The notes beneath the pieces were generated by a model that had not been told where the DNA came from, did not search any database, and saw nothing but the letters and a program-made list of their open reading frames with translations. Source: Thinopyrum elongatum (taxonomy: Eukaryota; Streptophyta; Magnoliopsida; Poales; Poaceae). Taken from it: a stretch of DNA of 64,000 nucleotides. Below are positions 1-11,490 of the stretch, piece by piece (position 1 is the stretch's first letter; every line of letters starts with the position of its first letter). Made by a program: the position numbers and the translations under genes. The stretch is from the NCBI GenBank assembly GCA_011799875.1, contig CM022299.1, positions 209,194,070-209,258,069 of the forward strand. The letters are read 5' to 3'.

Positions 1-1
1 T

Positions 2-1000
2 GAAGGTGCTAGGCTCATCTATGAGGAACCTGAACTCTCAAATCATTTGATGCAAGTACTGATGAAGCCTTTGAAGGCTGGCCAAATTCCAAGGACCACA
101 TTCCTCGTCAAGGAATTGCTTTATGTGCCAAGGATAGTTTATCACATATTGACCAAAACCCTGAGTCCAATCAAGGGCCACAACTCTGATGATGAAGAGG
201 TTGTTGGCACTATGAAGAATCTGTTGTTCAATATCATTCATGGTATTCCTATCAACTACCATGATTTCTTCATGAGGACTTTGGCCAATGCTGCTCTGTC
301 ACCTTTTGAGTTGAAGCCTTATGCTCCCTAGATCATGAAGTTCATCAGATCAAGGTCTTCAATTCATTATAAGGCTGACTTTCAAAATCATCTCAGCTAT
401 TTGCCCCCTATTGAAGTCCTCAAGCGGACTATTTCCTCAGCTGATGAGGGCAAGGCTGCTATTATAGATGAAGGCACTCGTCCATTGGATGGACAGTTTC
501 GCAAAGCTGCATCCTACTCCACCAATGATGACTCTGCAACCCAAGATTCTGCCGCCAAAGCTTCAGAACAAAATCGTCAAGCCACAGCTCCGCGTGTGAT
601 GAATGATCATGAACTTCTCCTTAGTCTTCATCAGAAAGTTGATCGAAATCACAAGTGGGTCAAGTGTCAGTTTGGTGCAATTCTTCAGAACATGACAGTC
701 ACTCAAAATACTGTGAAGAAGAATCACTACTATATGCATGAAGTCTTTGGCCGCACTTGGGCTATTCTGTCGAATCTCTACAGTGCTGAAGATCTCAAGG
801 AGACGGGATTTCAACAGGACTTTGACTGGTCTCAGCCACCTTTGAAGAAGTTCAAGAAGGTCAAAGTTCCTCAGCTCGTCACCTGTTCATATTCTTCATC
901 GTGCGAGACGGATGAAGCTGAAGACTTGAACGACACCGCGGCAGGCCCTACTCCAACGGACGACCCCAACAACGCTGACGCTCCTCCATCGACATCATGA
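2..1000 (+). pseudogene. Sirevirus envelope-like ORF, open from the window edge, one internal stop
   Basis: One frame is open from base 2 to the TGA at 998-1000 except for a TAG at 329-331. It encodes about 330 residues; the true start is off the window. No membrane segment or catalytic motif was seen. The C-terminal half is rich in K, S and D/E and ends with an acidic, Pro/Thr-rich tail. The position between pol and the 3' LTR matches the envelope-like ORF of Sireviruses, a protein of unknown function. The TAG sits in a proline-stop-isoleucine context where a tryptophan TGG would fit, so a single G-to-A transition probably made it. Family assignment is by position and is inferred. Confidence 0.65.
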
Positions 1001-1036
1001 TGATATTCTTCAGGGGCGTTAGTCCTCATTTTTTGT

Positions 1037-1527
1037 CCCTTTTGGTCATTCGATGACAAAGGGGGAGAAATTTGAGTTAGTCTTCAAGCGGGTCTATATA
1101 TATGGGCGTTTTTTGTTGTTAAGTTACAACTCTTGCTCTTCTGAAGTGTTTGCTCTGATGAGTTGTAAACTTAAGTCCTATGGTGCTCTGACTCTTTTGA
1201 ACTGCTGTTCTGCATGCTTATTCCTCAAGTACCTTAATGCACGCATGCTGAATTTGTCAGACGCCATATTTCATCATGCATTTCAAATTCTTCATATCAT
1301 ATGTTAAATGCGTGTATGAATTACAAGATATAGGGGGAGATCTCCATGATATTACTCTACAATGTGCATTTGCTATTCAAAGCAAATTCCTCAAATATGC
1401 ACATCTTCAGGGGGAGTTCTTCTATATCTTGCAATCAAATTCCTCAATATCAGTATTTACACTTCATATGTTTATCCCCGTTGAAAACTTAACCTATATT
1501 ATCATCAATCACCAAAAAGGGGGAGAT
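1037..1527 (+). repeat. Polypurine-tract cluster and hairpin before the 3' LTR
   Basis: Four copies of an aggggga(g) core occur: 1058-1070, 1332-1341, 1409-1416 and the LTR-adjacent true tract at 1514-1527. The first copy is the right arm of an imperfect hairpin (1037-1063, arms cccttttggtca and tgacaaaggg). The LTR-adjacent copy would prime plus-strand DNA synthesis. Multiplied tracts and a palindrome here are typical of Sireviruses. Confidence 0.75.
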
Positions 1528-3024
1528 TGTAAGTGCATCTAGTGCCCCTTAGTGATTTTGGTGTATTGAAGACTTATAGGTTAAGGGACTAATGTGTTTA
1601 TGAGTGTACACAGGTCTATAAGTCTATGAGGAGTTTGTTATTTACGATGAAAGTCGACCCCTAAAAATGAATGTCTTCAGAAGACTTTGGTTTTCTTGAA
1701 GACTTTGAAAGTGAGGAAATTGGTGTGACCTTGAAGACTTGATATTCATGCGAGGATTATGAAGCGTGAAGACTTTTGTTTTCGTAGTTTCACTTTCTTC
1801 TTCTTGAGTCATAGGAAACACCGTACTGTTAAAGGGGGTTAAGGTAAAACTAAGGAAAAGTTTCCAAGTGATGCTCATCTCAAAATCCTACACCTACCCA
1901 ATCCATTCGAGTGAAGCCATTGGAAATCTCATACAGTTCAGTCAATTTCTTCAGTGACAGAGATGAAGTTCTTCTGTTCTCTGAGGAATTTGTTCTGACT
2001 GAGGAGTTAGGAATTCGCCAGTGCGGATTGCCTACATGTGAGGAACATGATAGCCCTGAGGAATTAGAGAGCTCAAGTTTCTGACCGTTGATGTGCTACG
2101 CGCCAGCTGTCCCAAATATCCTACCCACCTAACAGTCATATCATTGAAGGGCATTTATGTCTTATCATGTCGGGCTGCTCCCTAGGCTATAAATAGCCAC
2201 CCCTACAACCACTAGTTGGTTGGCTGCTCCGAGAGAAACTGACACTTGTCATTAAGAGCATCCCATCCTCCGAGGACTTTGAGCGAAAATCATCAAGTGA
2301 GGAAAAACCCAAAACCCAAACACCTACAAACCCAAAGTGATTGAACATCACTGAAGAGATTGTTCCTGTGTGGAATCGACGCTTGTTACCTTTGAGGACT
2401 GTGCATCCTCCAGACGGTTAGGCATCATGGTCTAGAGCATCCAAGAGGAATTGTGGATCGCCGAGTGACCAAGTCTGTGAAGGTTTGGAAGTCACCTGTG
2501 AAGACTTACCACGAGTGTTTGGGCGAGGTCTGTGTGACCTTAGCTCAAGAAGAATACGGTGAGGACTGTGTGTCCGGGACTGTGTGTCCTCAGGTTTAAA
2601 TACCTAGCCACTCCAACCAGACGTTCAACTGTCACAGCAGTTGGAACTGGTCTACCAAATCATTGTCTTCACCAAGCTACTGGTTCTATTTCCTCAACCC
2701 TTTCATTTCTTCGCATACTTGCTGTGTACTTGATCGTTACTGTGTGAAGACTTTGACTGAAGACTTTCTCAATTTCCTCAATCCTATTTCTTCAGTCACT
2801 TAGTCTTCAGCCTGCTTATCCTGTGTATCACGCTACCTGTACTCTGAGCCTATTTCATTTCATCATGATGACTGTGCTTATGCCAAGTTATGTTTGCATC
2901 TGAGTACTTATTCCGCTGCTAAGTAGTTCGTTGCTTAGGAATTTCCTCACCTTGAAATTCCTCAGTGACGAATTTGTAAAAATCGCCTATTCACCCCACC
3001 TCTAGTCGATATAACGCACTTTCA
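1528..3024 (+). repeat. 3' LTR of the Copia Sirevirus-type element
   Basis: The LTR is 1,497 bp, bounded by TGTAAG and CTTTCA, directly after the polypurine tract. It carries a clear TATA box. The right boundary is supported by the abrupt switch to an open coding frame. Confidence 0.8.
2187..2196 (+). promoter_or_regulatory. TATA box of the Copia LTR promoter
   Basis: The sequence ctataaatag lies about 660 bp into the LTR, as expected for the U3/R boundary of a plant LTR. Confidence 0.6.
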
Positions 3025-3026
3025 AG

Positions 3027-3248
3027 AACAGAGGTAGGCTTAGAGAAAGTGTTGTCAACGCTGAAGAATATTTCAAGATGCAGGAAAAAAAGAGGAAGAT
3101 GGAGAATGAGCTGAGCTTTTTTAAATTAGACTTTGCTAAGATGGTGTTGGCAAAGGAGGAGGCACTTTCCCAGTTGGTCAGTGCAAAACAGGTTCTTACT
3201 GAACTGAAAGCTGAGGTGGATAAGATGAGCCCGGATGATCTCGATTAG
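3027..3248 (+). pseudogene. C-terminal fragment of a CACTA-associated coiled-coil ORF, cut by the Copia insertion
   Basis: From the LTR boundary the frame is open for 73 codons to TAG at 3246-3248. The peptide is Lys/Glu/Leu-rich with a coiled-coil look and ends in an acidic PDDLD tail. It lies just inside the subterminal repeats of the CACTA element, so I infer it is the 3' end of one of that transposon's genes. The upstream part must lie left of the window beyond the Copia insertion. I do not recognise a named domain. Confidence 0.5.
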
Positions 3249-3589
3249 GGAAATGAATATATTGTTCTAATATTGTTCTTATGAAGGTGAACTAGCTATA
3301 TGCTGTACTGTGTTGTTTTCAGGTAGCTATCGTACTGTGATGTTAAAATATATTTATGTGCCTGATATGAAATTGGCAAACAACTGTTCGATATAAAATG
3401 TGAATTTGCGCAATACTGGCATTATTAATTGTAAACTAATAAACCTGCTAAATGGGTCATGGAACTTTGCAAACGTTTCTAGGAGTAAAAGCGATTGTGA
3501 TGGATAGCCCAATGCCATATAGTTTTCTTCATCAAATCATGTGTGATGTAGTTGAATAAAAGCAAACGGTTAACCGAGGCAGAGCGTGT
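3249..3589. other. Non-coding stretch between CACTA ORF tail and subterminal repeats
   Basis: It is AT-rich with no ORF of note. It is probably the 3' untranslated region of the CACTA gene. Confidence 0.4.
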
Positions 3590-3818
3590 GTGATCGTTAC
3601 ACCTATCACACACGAGGCTATACATAAAACTGTGTGGGATGTATATACGAACGGAAATGTTTTCCCTCGATTGACTGTGTGGGATGTACATACAAACGGA
3701 AACATACTTCTCGGATTGACTATATGGGATGTACATAAGAATGGAAATGTATTCCTTGGATTGACTGTGTGGAATGTACATAACAAACGGAAACGTTTGT
3801 CTGAGACTGACTGTGTGG
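3590..3818 (+). repeat. CACTA 1 subterminal direct repeats
   Basis: Four to five degenerate units of about 55-65 bp share the core tgtgtgggatgtacata followed by (a)aacggaaa and gattgactg. Such arrays are the usual transposase-binding zone of CACTA elements. Confidence 0.7.
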
Positions 3819-3823
3819 GATGT

Positions 3824-5398
3824 TGCTACTTCTTGAGCTTGCGTTGGTTTTTCCCTTGAAGAGGAAAGGGTGATGCAGCAAAGTAGAGATAAGTATTTCC
3901 CTCAGTTAGAGAACCAAGGTATCAATCCAGTAGGAGGTACAAGCAAGTCTCCAATCTATGCACCTACACAAACAATCAAACACTTGCACCCAACGCGATA
4001 AAGGGGTTGTCAATCCCTTCACAGTCAATTGCAATGGTGAGATCTGATAGAGATAGGTATAAAGGATTGCTAAAACATAAAACAAAATAAAAGTAAATAA
4101 ATTGCAGCAAGGTATTTTTGGTTTATAGATCTGAAAATATATGATGGAAAATAGACCCGGGAGCCATAGGTTTCACTAGAGGCTTCTCTCTTGAAGGTAA
4201 ATAATACGGTGGGTGAACAAATTACTGTCGAGCAATTGATAGAAAAGCGCAAAGTTATGATGATATCCAAGGCAATGATTATGCATATAGGCATCACGTC
4301 CGTGTCAAGTAGACTGACTCCTGCCTGCATCTACTACTATTACTCCACACATCGACCGCTATCCAGCATGCATCTAGAGTATTAAGTTCATAAAGAATGG
4401 AGTAACGCCTTAAGTAAGATGACATGATGTAGAGGGATAAACTCAAGCAATATGATGAAAACCCCATCTTTTTATCCTTGATGGCAACAATACAATACGT
4501 GCCTCGCTACCCCTACTATGTCACTGGGTGAGGACACCGCAAGATTGAACCCAAAACTAAGCACCTCTCCCATTGCAAGAAATACCAAACTATTTGGCCA
4601 AACCAAACCGATAATTCGAAGAGAACTACAAAGATATCAAATCATGCATATAAGAATTCAGAGGAGATTCAAATAATATTCATAGATAATCTGATCATAA
4701 ATCCACAATTCATAGGATCTCGACAAACACACCGCAAAAGAATATTACATCGGATAGAACTCCAAGAACATCGAGGAGAACATGGTATTGAAGATCATAG
4801 AGAGAGAAGAAGCCATCTAGCTACTAGCTATGGACCCGTAGGTCTGAGGTAAACTACTCACGCTTCATCGAAAGGGCAATAGGGTTGATGTAGATGCCCT
4901 CCGTGATCGAATCCCCCTCCGGCAGATCACCGGAAAAGGCCCCAAGATGGGATCTCACGGGAACAGAAAGTTGCGGCGGCGGAAAAGTATTTTCATGGAT
5001 GCCTCTGTTGATAATGGAATATTTGAGGATTTATAGAGATGAGAGGGAGGTCGGTGGAGTCTCGAGGGGCCCACAAGCCAGGGGGCGCCCCCCCTAGGGC
5101 GCGCCCTGAGGGCTTGTGGTGCTCTCGGGACTCTTCTGACTTCATCTCCAAGTTCTTTGGGTGTCTTATGGTCCAAGAAAAATTATCATAAAGTTTTATT
5201 CCATTTGGACTCGGTTTGATATTCCTTTTATGTAAAACTCAAAAACAAGGAAAAAACAGAAACTGGCAATGGGCTCTAGGTTAATAGGTTAGTCACAAAA
5301 ATAATATAAATAGCATATTAATGCATATAAAACATCCAAAATAGAAAATATAATAGCATGGAACAATAAAAAATTATAGATACGTTGGAGACGTATCA
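3824..5398 (-). repeat. 3' LTR of element A
   Basis: It starts tgctacttcttgagc and ends gacgtatca, 1,575 bp. A candidate TATA (ctataaatcc on the minus strand, about 5027-5037) has a GC-rich hairpin (5071-5119) immediately upstream in the direction of transcription. Confidence 0.9.
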
Positions 5399-8327
5399 AG
5401 CATCCCCAAGCTTAATTCCTGCTCATCCTCGAGTAGGTAAATGATAAAAATAGAATTTTTTATGTGGAATGCTACCTAACATATTTATCCATGTAATTTT
5501 GTATATTGTGGCATGAATATTCAGATCAATAAGATTCAAAACAAAAGTTTAATATTGACATAAAAACAATAATACTTCAAGCATACTAATAACGAAATCA
5601 TGTCTTCTCAAAATAACATGGCCAAAGAAAGTTATGCCTACAAAATCATATAGTCTGGCTATGCTCCATCTTCATCACACAAAGTATTAAATCATGCACA
5701 ACCCCGATGACAAGCCAAGCAATTGTTTCATACTTTTGATGTTCTCAAACTTTTTCAACTTTCACGCAATACATGAGCGTGAGCCATGGATATAGCACTA
5801 TAGGTGGAATAGAATATGGTGGTTGTGGAGAAGACAAAAAGAAGGAGATAGTCTCACATCAACTAGGCGTATCAATGGGCTATGGTGATGCCCATCAATA
5901 GATATCAATGTGAGTGAGTAGGGATTTCCATGCAACGGATGCACTAGAGCTATAAGTGTATGAAAGCTCAGAAAGAAACTAAGTGGGTGTGCATCCAACT
6001 CGCTTGCTCACGAAGACCTAGGGTAATTTGAGGAAGCCCATCATTGGAATATACAAGCTAAGTTCTATAATGAAAATTTTCCCACTAGTATATGAAAGTG
6101 ACAAAATAGGAGACTCTCTATCATGAAGAGCATGGTGCTACTTTGAAGCACAAGTGTGGAAAAAGGATAGTAGCATTGCCCCTTCTCTCTTTTCTCTCAT
6201 TTTTTTTATTTTGGGCTCTTTGGCCTCTTTTTTTCTTGTTTATTTCCTTTTTTTAATTTTTCGTCCGGAGTCTCATCCCGACTTGTGGGGGAATCATAGT
6301 CTCCATCATCCTTTCCTCACATGGGACAATGCTCTAATAATGATGATCATCACACTTTTATTTACTTACAACTCAAGAATTACAACTCGATACTTAGAAC
6401 AAAAATATGACTCTATATGAATACCTCCGACGGTGTACCGGGATGTGCAATGACTCAAGAGAGACATGTATAAAAAATATGAATGGTGGATTTGCCACAA
6501 ATACAATGTCAACTACATGATCATGCAAAGCAATATTACAATGATGAAGCGTGTCATAATAAACGAAACAGTAGAAGTTGCATGGCAATATATTTCAGAA
6601 TGGCTATGGAAATGCCATAATAGGTAGGTATGGTGGCTGTTTTGAGGAAGGTATATGGTGGTTGTAATGCACCGGCGAAAGTTGCACGGTACTAGAGAGG
6701 CTAGCAATGGTGGAAGGGTGAGAGTGCGTATAATCCATGGACTCAACATTAGTCATAAAGAACTCACATACTTATTACAAAAATTTATTAGCTATCGAAA
6801 CAAAGTACTACACGCATTAGTCATAAAGAACTCACATACTTATTGCAAAAAATTATTAGCTATCGAAATAAAGTACTACATGCATGATCCTAGGGGGATA
6901 GATTGGTAGGAAAAGACCATCGCTCATCCCTGACCGCCACTCATAAGGAAGACAATCAATAAATAAATCATGCTCCGACTTCACCACATAACGGTTCACC
7001 ATACGTGCATGCTACGGGAATCACAAACTTTAACACAAGTATTTCTACCAATCCACAATTACTCACTAGCATGACTCTAATATCACCATCTTTATATCTC
7101 AAAACAATCATAAGGAATCAAACTTCACATAGTATTCAATGCACTTACTATGAAAGTTTTTATTATATCCCTCTTGGATGCCCATCATATTAGGACTAAA
7201 TTCATAACCTAAGCAAATTACCATGCTGTTTAGAGACTCTCAAAATAATATAAGTTAATCAAGAGATTTCAAAAATTTCTATAAAATAAAACCACCACCG
7301 TGCTCTAAAAAGATATAAGTGAAGCACTAGAGCATATTGCCTAGCTCAAAAGATATAAGTGAAGCACATAGAGTATTCTAATAAATTCACGATTCATGCG
7401 TGTCCCTCTCAAAAGGTGTGTACAGCAATGATGATTATGTTAAATTAAAAGCAAAGACTCAAATCATGCAAGACGCTCCAAGCAAAACACATATCATGTG
7501 GTGAATAAAAATATAGCCTCAAGTAAATTTACCGATAGACGAAGACGAAAGAGGGGATGCCTTCCGGGGCATCCCCAAGCTTTGGCTCTTGGTTGTCCTT
7601 GAATATTACCTTGGGGTGCCTTGGGCATCCCCAAGCTTAGCCTCTTGCCACTCCTTATTCCATAGTCCATCAAATCTTTACCCAAAACATGAAAACTTCA
7701 CAACAGAAAACTCAACAGAAAACTCATGAGATCCGTTAGTATAAGAAAATAAAATCACCACTTTTGGTACTGTTGTGAACTCATTCTTTATTTATATTGG
7801 TGTAATATCTACTGTATTCCAACTTCTCCATGGTTCATACCCCCCGATACTACCCATAGATTCATCAAAATAAGCAAACAACAGATAGAAAACAGAATCT
7901 GTCAAAAAACAGAACATTCTGCGAATATCTGAATTGTTCTAATACTTATGTAACTCAAAAAATACTGAAAAATTAGGACAACAGAGGAATTTTGTATATA
8001 AATCTTGTGTAAAAACTTAAGGGTTTTTCACGCTCCAGTGAATTTAAACAATTCTGTTACTAAACGCAAAAGTTTCTGTTTTTCAGCAAGATCAAATCAA
8101 CTATCACCGTAAGCCATCCCAAAGGTCTTACTTGGCACAAACACTAATTAAAACACCAAAACACAATTACTACAGAGGTAATAATGTGTATTTTATTTTC
8201 ACACAAAAAAAATAATGTGTATTTTATACAAGAACAGAAGCAAAACAAAAAACACAAAAAAAAAATTGGGTTGCCTCCCAACAAGCGCTATTGTTTAACG
8301 CCCCTAGCTAGTCATATTGCAATAGAT
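5399..8327. other. Long 3' non-coding interior of element A with repeated PPT-like motifs
   Basis: No supported gene lies in these 2.9 kb. The motif catccccaagctt occurs next to the LTR (from about 5400) and again near 7578 and 7628; read on the minus strand it is the likely polypurine tract. A 68-bp tandem duplication begins at 6748 and 6816 (attagtcataaagaactcac core). The word gatataagtgaagca occurs twice near 7311-7360. A pyrimidine-rich stretch lies near 6180-6260. The segment shares order and wording with the interior of element B. Confidence 0.75.
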
Positions 8328-9467
8328 CTAGGTATTGTCATCTTTGGTATGCAATCCATAAGTAGCTCTCATAATAGATTCATACGGCAACTTAATTTTC
8401 TTTGTTGGAAAGTGTTCCATGCCCTTCCTTAACGGAAATTGAAATCTAATGTTTCCTTCTTTCATATCAATAATTGCACCAATCGTTCTAAGGAAAGGTC
8501 TACCAAGAATAATAGGACATGTAGGATTGCAATCTATATCAAGAGCAATGAAATCTATGGGCACATAATTCCTATTTGCAACAATAAGAACATCATTAAT
8601 CCTTCCCATAGGTTTCTTTATAGTGGAATCCGCAAGATGCAAATTTAAAGAACAATCATCAAATTCACGGAAACCTAGCACATCACATAAAGTTTTCGGG
8701 ATCATGGAAATGCTAGCACCCAAATCACACAAAGCATGGCAATCATAATCTTTAATTTTAATCTTAATGGTAAATTCCCACTCATCATAAATCTTTCTAG
8801 GGATAGAAACTTCCAACTCAAGTTTTTCTTCAAAAGATTTCATCATAGCATCAACAATATGTTTAGTAAAAGCTTTATTTTGATTATAAGCATGAGGAGA
8901 ATTCAACATGGTTTGCAACAAGGAAATACAATCTATCAAAGAACAATTATCATAATTAAAGTCCTTGAAATCCAAAAGAGTGGGTTCATTGCTACTTAAT
9001 GTTTTGACCTCTCCAATCCCACTTTTATCAATTTTTGCATCAAGATCTATAAATTCCGAATCATTGGGACGCCTTCTAGCTAAAGTTGACTCATCTCTAG
9101 TCCCATCTCTATCAAGATTTATATTAGAAAACAAAGATTCAATAGGAGTCACATCAATCACTTTAAGATCTTCATCATTATTCAAAAACTCCGGTTTAGC
9201 GGCCATCTTATTCACTAAAGTAGCTTGTTTAACAGATATTTGGCCTACTAAATTTTCAAGATGAGCAAACTCAGATTTCAAACCATAAAATTCCTTAGAC
9301 ATGTCATCAAGCTCTTTATTAATATACTCCATCATGTTTTTTTGTTCATTAAGCTCATTTCTAAAGAGATTATTATACTCATATTGTAAAGTCATGAAAC
9401 CTTTAGCATTACTTTCAATCTCTTCCAACTTCCTAAAGTAAGGATCAAAGCTCTTGGGTTGAGCCAT
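8328..9467 (-). CDS. Gag/retropepsin-like protein of non-autonomous element A
   Basis: The 379-residue ORF begins with MAQPKSFDPYF at the first ATG after the primer-binding site and its leader. Residues 1-90 are charged and coiled-coil-like. The C-terminal half reads as a retropepsin-like domain: a CDLGASISMIP motif at about residue 250 supplies the aspartate (DLGA where D-S/T-G is usual), followed by a hydrophobic strand VPIDFIALDI and the PIILGRPFL motif typical of Athila/Tat-type Gypsy proteases. It ends without reverse transcriptase. The likely role is a structural and maturation protein for particle assembly. No zinc knuckle was seen. The frame is fully open, unusual in this window. Confidence 0.8.
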   Translation of the reverse strand: MAQPKSFDPYFRKLEEIESNAKGFMTLQYEYNNLFRNELNEQKNMMEYINKELDDMSKEFYGLKSEFAHLENLVGQISVKQATLVNKMAAKPEFLNNDEDLKVIDVTPIESLFSNINLDRDGTRDESTLARRRPNDSEFIDLDAKIDKSGIGEVKTLSSNEPTLLDFKDFNYDNCSLIDCISLLQTMLNSPHAYNQNKAFTKHIVDAMMKSFEEKLELEVSIPRKIYDEWEFTIKIKIKDYDCHALCDLGASISMIPKTLCDVLGFREFDDCSLNLHLADSTIKKPMGRINDVLIVANRNYVPIDFIALDIDCNPTCPIILGRPFLRTIGAIIDMKEGNIRFQFPLRKGMEHFPTKKIKLPYESIMRATYGLHTKDDNT

Positions 9468-9659
9468 ACGGGAAATCTAGCAAACAGAAAGCTAACAAAA
9501 AGACGAACAGAAGAAGGGCGAATAAAAAGGCAAATCTTTTTGTATTTTTCTGAAAATCATTTTAGAAGTGGGGGAGACGAAAACAAGAGGCAAATGGCAA
9601 ATAATGTAATGTAAGAGATGAGAGTTTATGATGGGTACTTGGTAGGCTTGATGTAGACC

Positions 9660-9677
9660 TCCCCGGCAACGGCGTCA
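9660..9677 (-). promoter_or_regulatory. Primer-binding site of element A (tRNA-Asp type)
   Basis: The plus strand reads tccccggcaacggcgtca, which matches the 3' end of plant tRNA-Asp plus CCA except for one C-to-T change. It lies 11 bp from the right LTR and fixes the element on the minus strand. Confidence 0.8.
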
Positions 9678-9688
9678 GAAATTCTTCC

Positions 9689-11260
9689 AGCTAATTCTTG
9701 AGCTTGCGTTGGTTTTTCCCTTGAAGAGGAAAGGGTGATGCAGCAAAGTAGAGATAAGTATTTCCCTCAGTTAGAGAACCAAGGTATCAATCCAGTAGGA
9801 GGTACAAGCAAGTCTCCAATCTATGCACCTGCACAAACAATCAAACACTTGCACCCAACGCGATAAAGGGGTTGTCAATCCCTTCATGGTCAATTGCAAT
9901 GGTGAGATCTGATAGAGATAGGTATAAAAGATTACTAAAACGTAAAACAGAATAAAAGTAAATAAATTGCAGCAAGGTATTTTTGGTTTATAGATCTGAA
10001 AATATATGAGAAAATAGACCCGGGGGCCATAGGTTTCACTAGAGGCTTCTCTCTTGAAGGCAAATAATATGGTGGGTGAACAAATTACCGTCGAGCAATT
10101 GATAGAAAAGCGCAAAGTTATGACGATATCCAAGGCAATGATTATGCATATAGGCATCACGTCCGTGTCAAGTAGACCGACTCCTACCTGCATCTACTAC
10201 TATTACTCCACACATCGACCGCTATCCAGCATGCATCTAGAGTATTAAGTTCATAAAGAATGGAGTAACGCCTTAAGTAAGATGACATGATGTAGAGGGA
10301 TAAACTCAAGCAATATGATGAAAACCCCATCTTTTTATCCTTGATGGCAACAATACAATACGTGCCTCGCTACCCCTACTATGTCACTGGGTGAGGACAC
10401 CGCAAGATTGAACCCAAAACTAAGCACCTCTCCCATTGCAAGAAATACCAAACTATTTGGCCAAACCAAACCGATAATTCGAAGAGAAATACAAAGATAT
10501 CAAATCATGCATATAAGAATTCAGAGGAGATTCAAATAATATTCATAGATAATCTGATCATAAATCCACAATTCGTCGGATCTCGACAAACACACCGCAA
10601 AAGAATATTACATCGGATAGAACTCCAAGAACATCGAGGAGAACATGGTATTGAAGATCATAGAGAGAGAAGAAGCCATCTAGCTACTAGCTATGGACCC
10701 GTAGGTTTGAGGTAAACTACTCATGCTTCATCGGAAGGGCAATAGGGTTGATGTAGACGCCCTCCGTGATCGAATCCCCCTCCGGCATATCGCCGAAAAA
10801 GGCCCCAAGATGGGATCTCACGGGAACAGAAGGTTGCGGCGGCGGAAAAGTATTTTCGTGGATGCCTTTGTTGATAATGGAATATTTGAGGATTTATAGA
10901 GCTGAGAGGGAGATCGGTGGACTCCCGAGGGGCCCACAAGCTAGGGGCGCCCCCCTAGGGCGCGCTCTGAGGGCTTGTGGTGCCCTCGGGACTCTTTTGA
11001 CTTCATCTCCAAGTTCCGTGGGTGTCTTCTGGTCCAAGAAAAATCATCGTAAAGTTTTATTCCGTTTGGACTCGGTTTGATATTCCTTTTCTGTAAAACT
11101 CAAAAATAAGGAAAAAACAGAAACTGGCACTGGGCTCTAGGTTAATAGGTTAGTCCCAAAAATAATATAAAATAGCATATTAATGCATATAAAACATCCA
11201 AAACAGATAATATAATAGCATGGAACAATAAAAAACTATAGGTACATTGGAGACGTATCA
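9689..11260 (-). repeat. 5' LTR of element A
   Basis: 1,572 bp; its first base is mutated (AG instead of TG) relative to the left copy. It ends gacgtatca before the TSD. By eye only a few differences per 100 bases separate it from 3824-5398, so the insertion is moderately young. Confidence 0.9.
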
Positions 11261-11265
11261 GATGT

Positions 11266-11490
11266 ACTTACGACCGGAACCGATTGGGCCTGTATAATTG
11301 TATTTGATCGCTTGCCCGTCGCACACGATCTCATTTTGCCCAGCGTGTGTGACCGGAGGGCCTATCCCCGACAGTTTCTGGGTCGTGTGGGAAGGACCCC
11401 CCTATCACACACACTCACTTGGCGACGGTTCAGAATGCCGTCGCGGAAAGGGGTTAAAAACCGTTTGTATAGCAGCTCGTTGTACCAGTG
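11266..11490 (+). repeat. CACTA 1 right terminus with subterminal repeats
   Basis: Sequence resumes after element A's target duplication. It contains cacacgatc/gtgtgtgacc motifs and ends ...agctcgttgtaccagtg, whose reverse complement starts CACTGGTACAACG, a CACTA-type terminal inverted repeat. Confidence 0.7.

Larger units (their letters stand above)
1..3024 (+). mobile_element. Sirevirus-type Copia retrotransposon, 3' part (5' part lies left of the window)
   Basis: The segment reads, in order, envelope-like ORF, a non-coding stretch with several gggggaga motifs, a polypurine tract and a 1.5-kb 3' LTR. An extra ORF after pol and multiplied polypurine motifs with a hairpin near the 3' LTR are known hallmarks of Copia Sireviruses (Maximus lineage). 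The LTR starts TGTAAGTG and ends CTTTCA. The five bases after it (agaac, 3025-3029) would be the target duplication, but the left flank is outside the window, so this cannot be confirmed. The insertion falls inside a coding sequence that resumes at 3027. Gag, integrase and reverse transcriptase are not visible here. Confidence 0.8.
3824..11260 (-). mobile_element. LTR retrotransposon A, complete, non-autonomous, TSD gatgt
   Basis: Two near-identical direct repeats (3824-5398 and 9689-11260) bound a 4.3-kb interior. The 5-bp duplication gatgt occurs at 3819-3823 and 11261-11265. A primer-binding site next to the right LTR sets the orientation as minus. The interior encodes only a gag/retropepsin-like ORF (8328-9467); no reverse transcriptase, RNase H or integrase motif was found in the remaining interior, which is non-coding. 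The element must therefore rely on enzymes supplied in trans. The internal 3' half resembles that of element B. Confidence 0.92.
3027..11490 (+). mobile_element. CACTA DNA transposon 1, right part (interrupted by LTR element A)
   Basis: Three things support a CACTA: an ORF tail (3027-3248), subterminal repeats with a recurring gtgtgggatgtacata unit (about 3590-3818, continued after the nested element at 11266-11490), and a terminus whose reverse complement begins CACTGGTACAACGAGC. The left end is outside the window. The three bases after the terminus are taa, a candidate 3-bp target duplication. The right flank reads as Gypsy 5' untranslated sequence (element D), so the CACTA probably jumped into element D. 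Confidence 0.7.

Noticed and set aside
3590..3818. CRISPR-like array of regularly spaced repeats
   Set aside because: Repeats are degenerate, spacers are themselves repeated, and the genome is a plant; these are CACTA subterminal repeats.
3479..3859. Frames of up to 100 codons with repeated HSQS-type peptides
   Set aside because: Translations of CACTA subterminal repeats, not genes.
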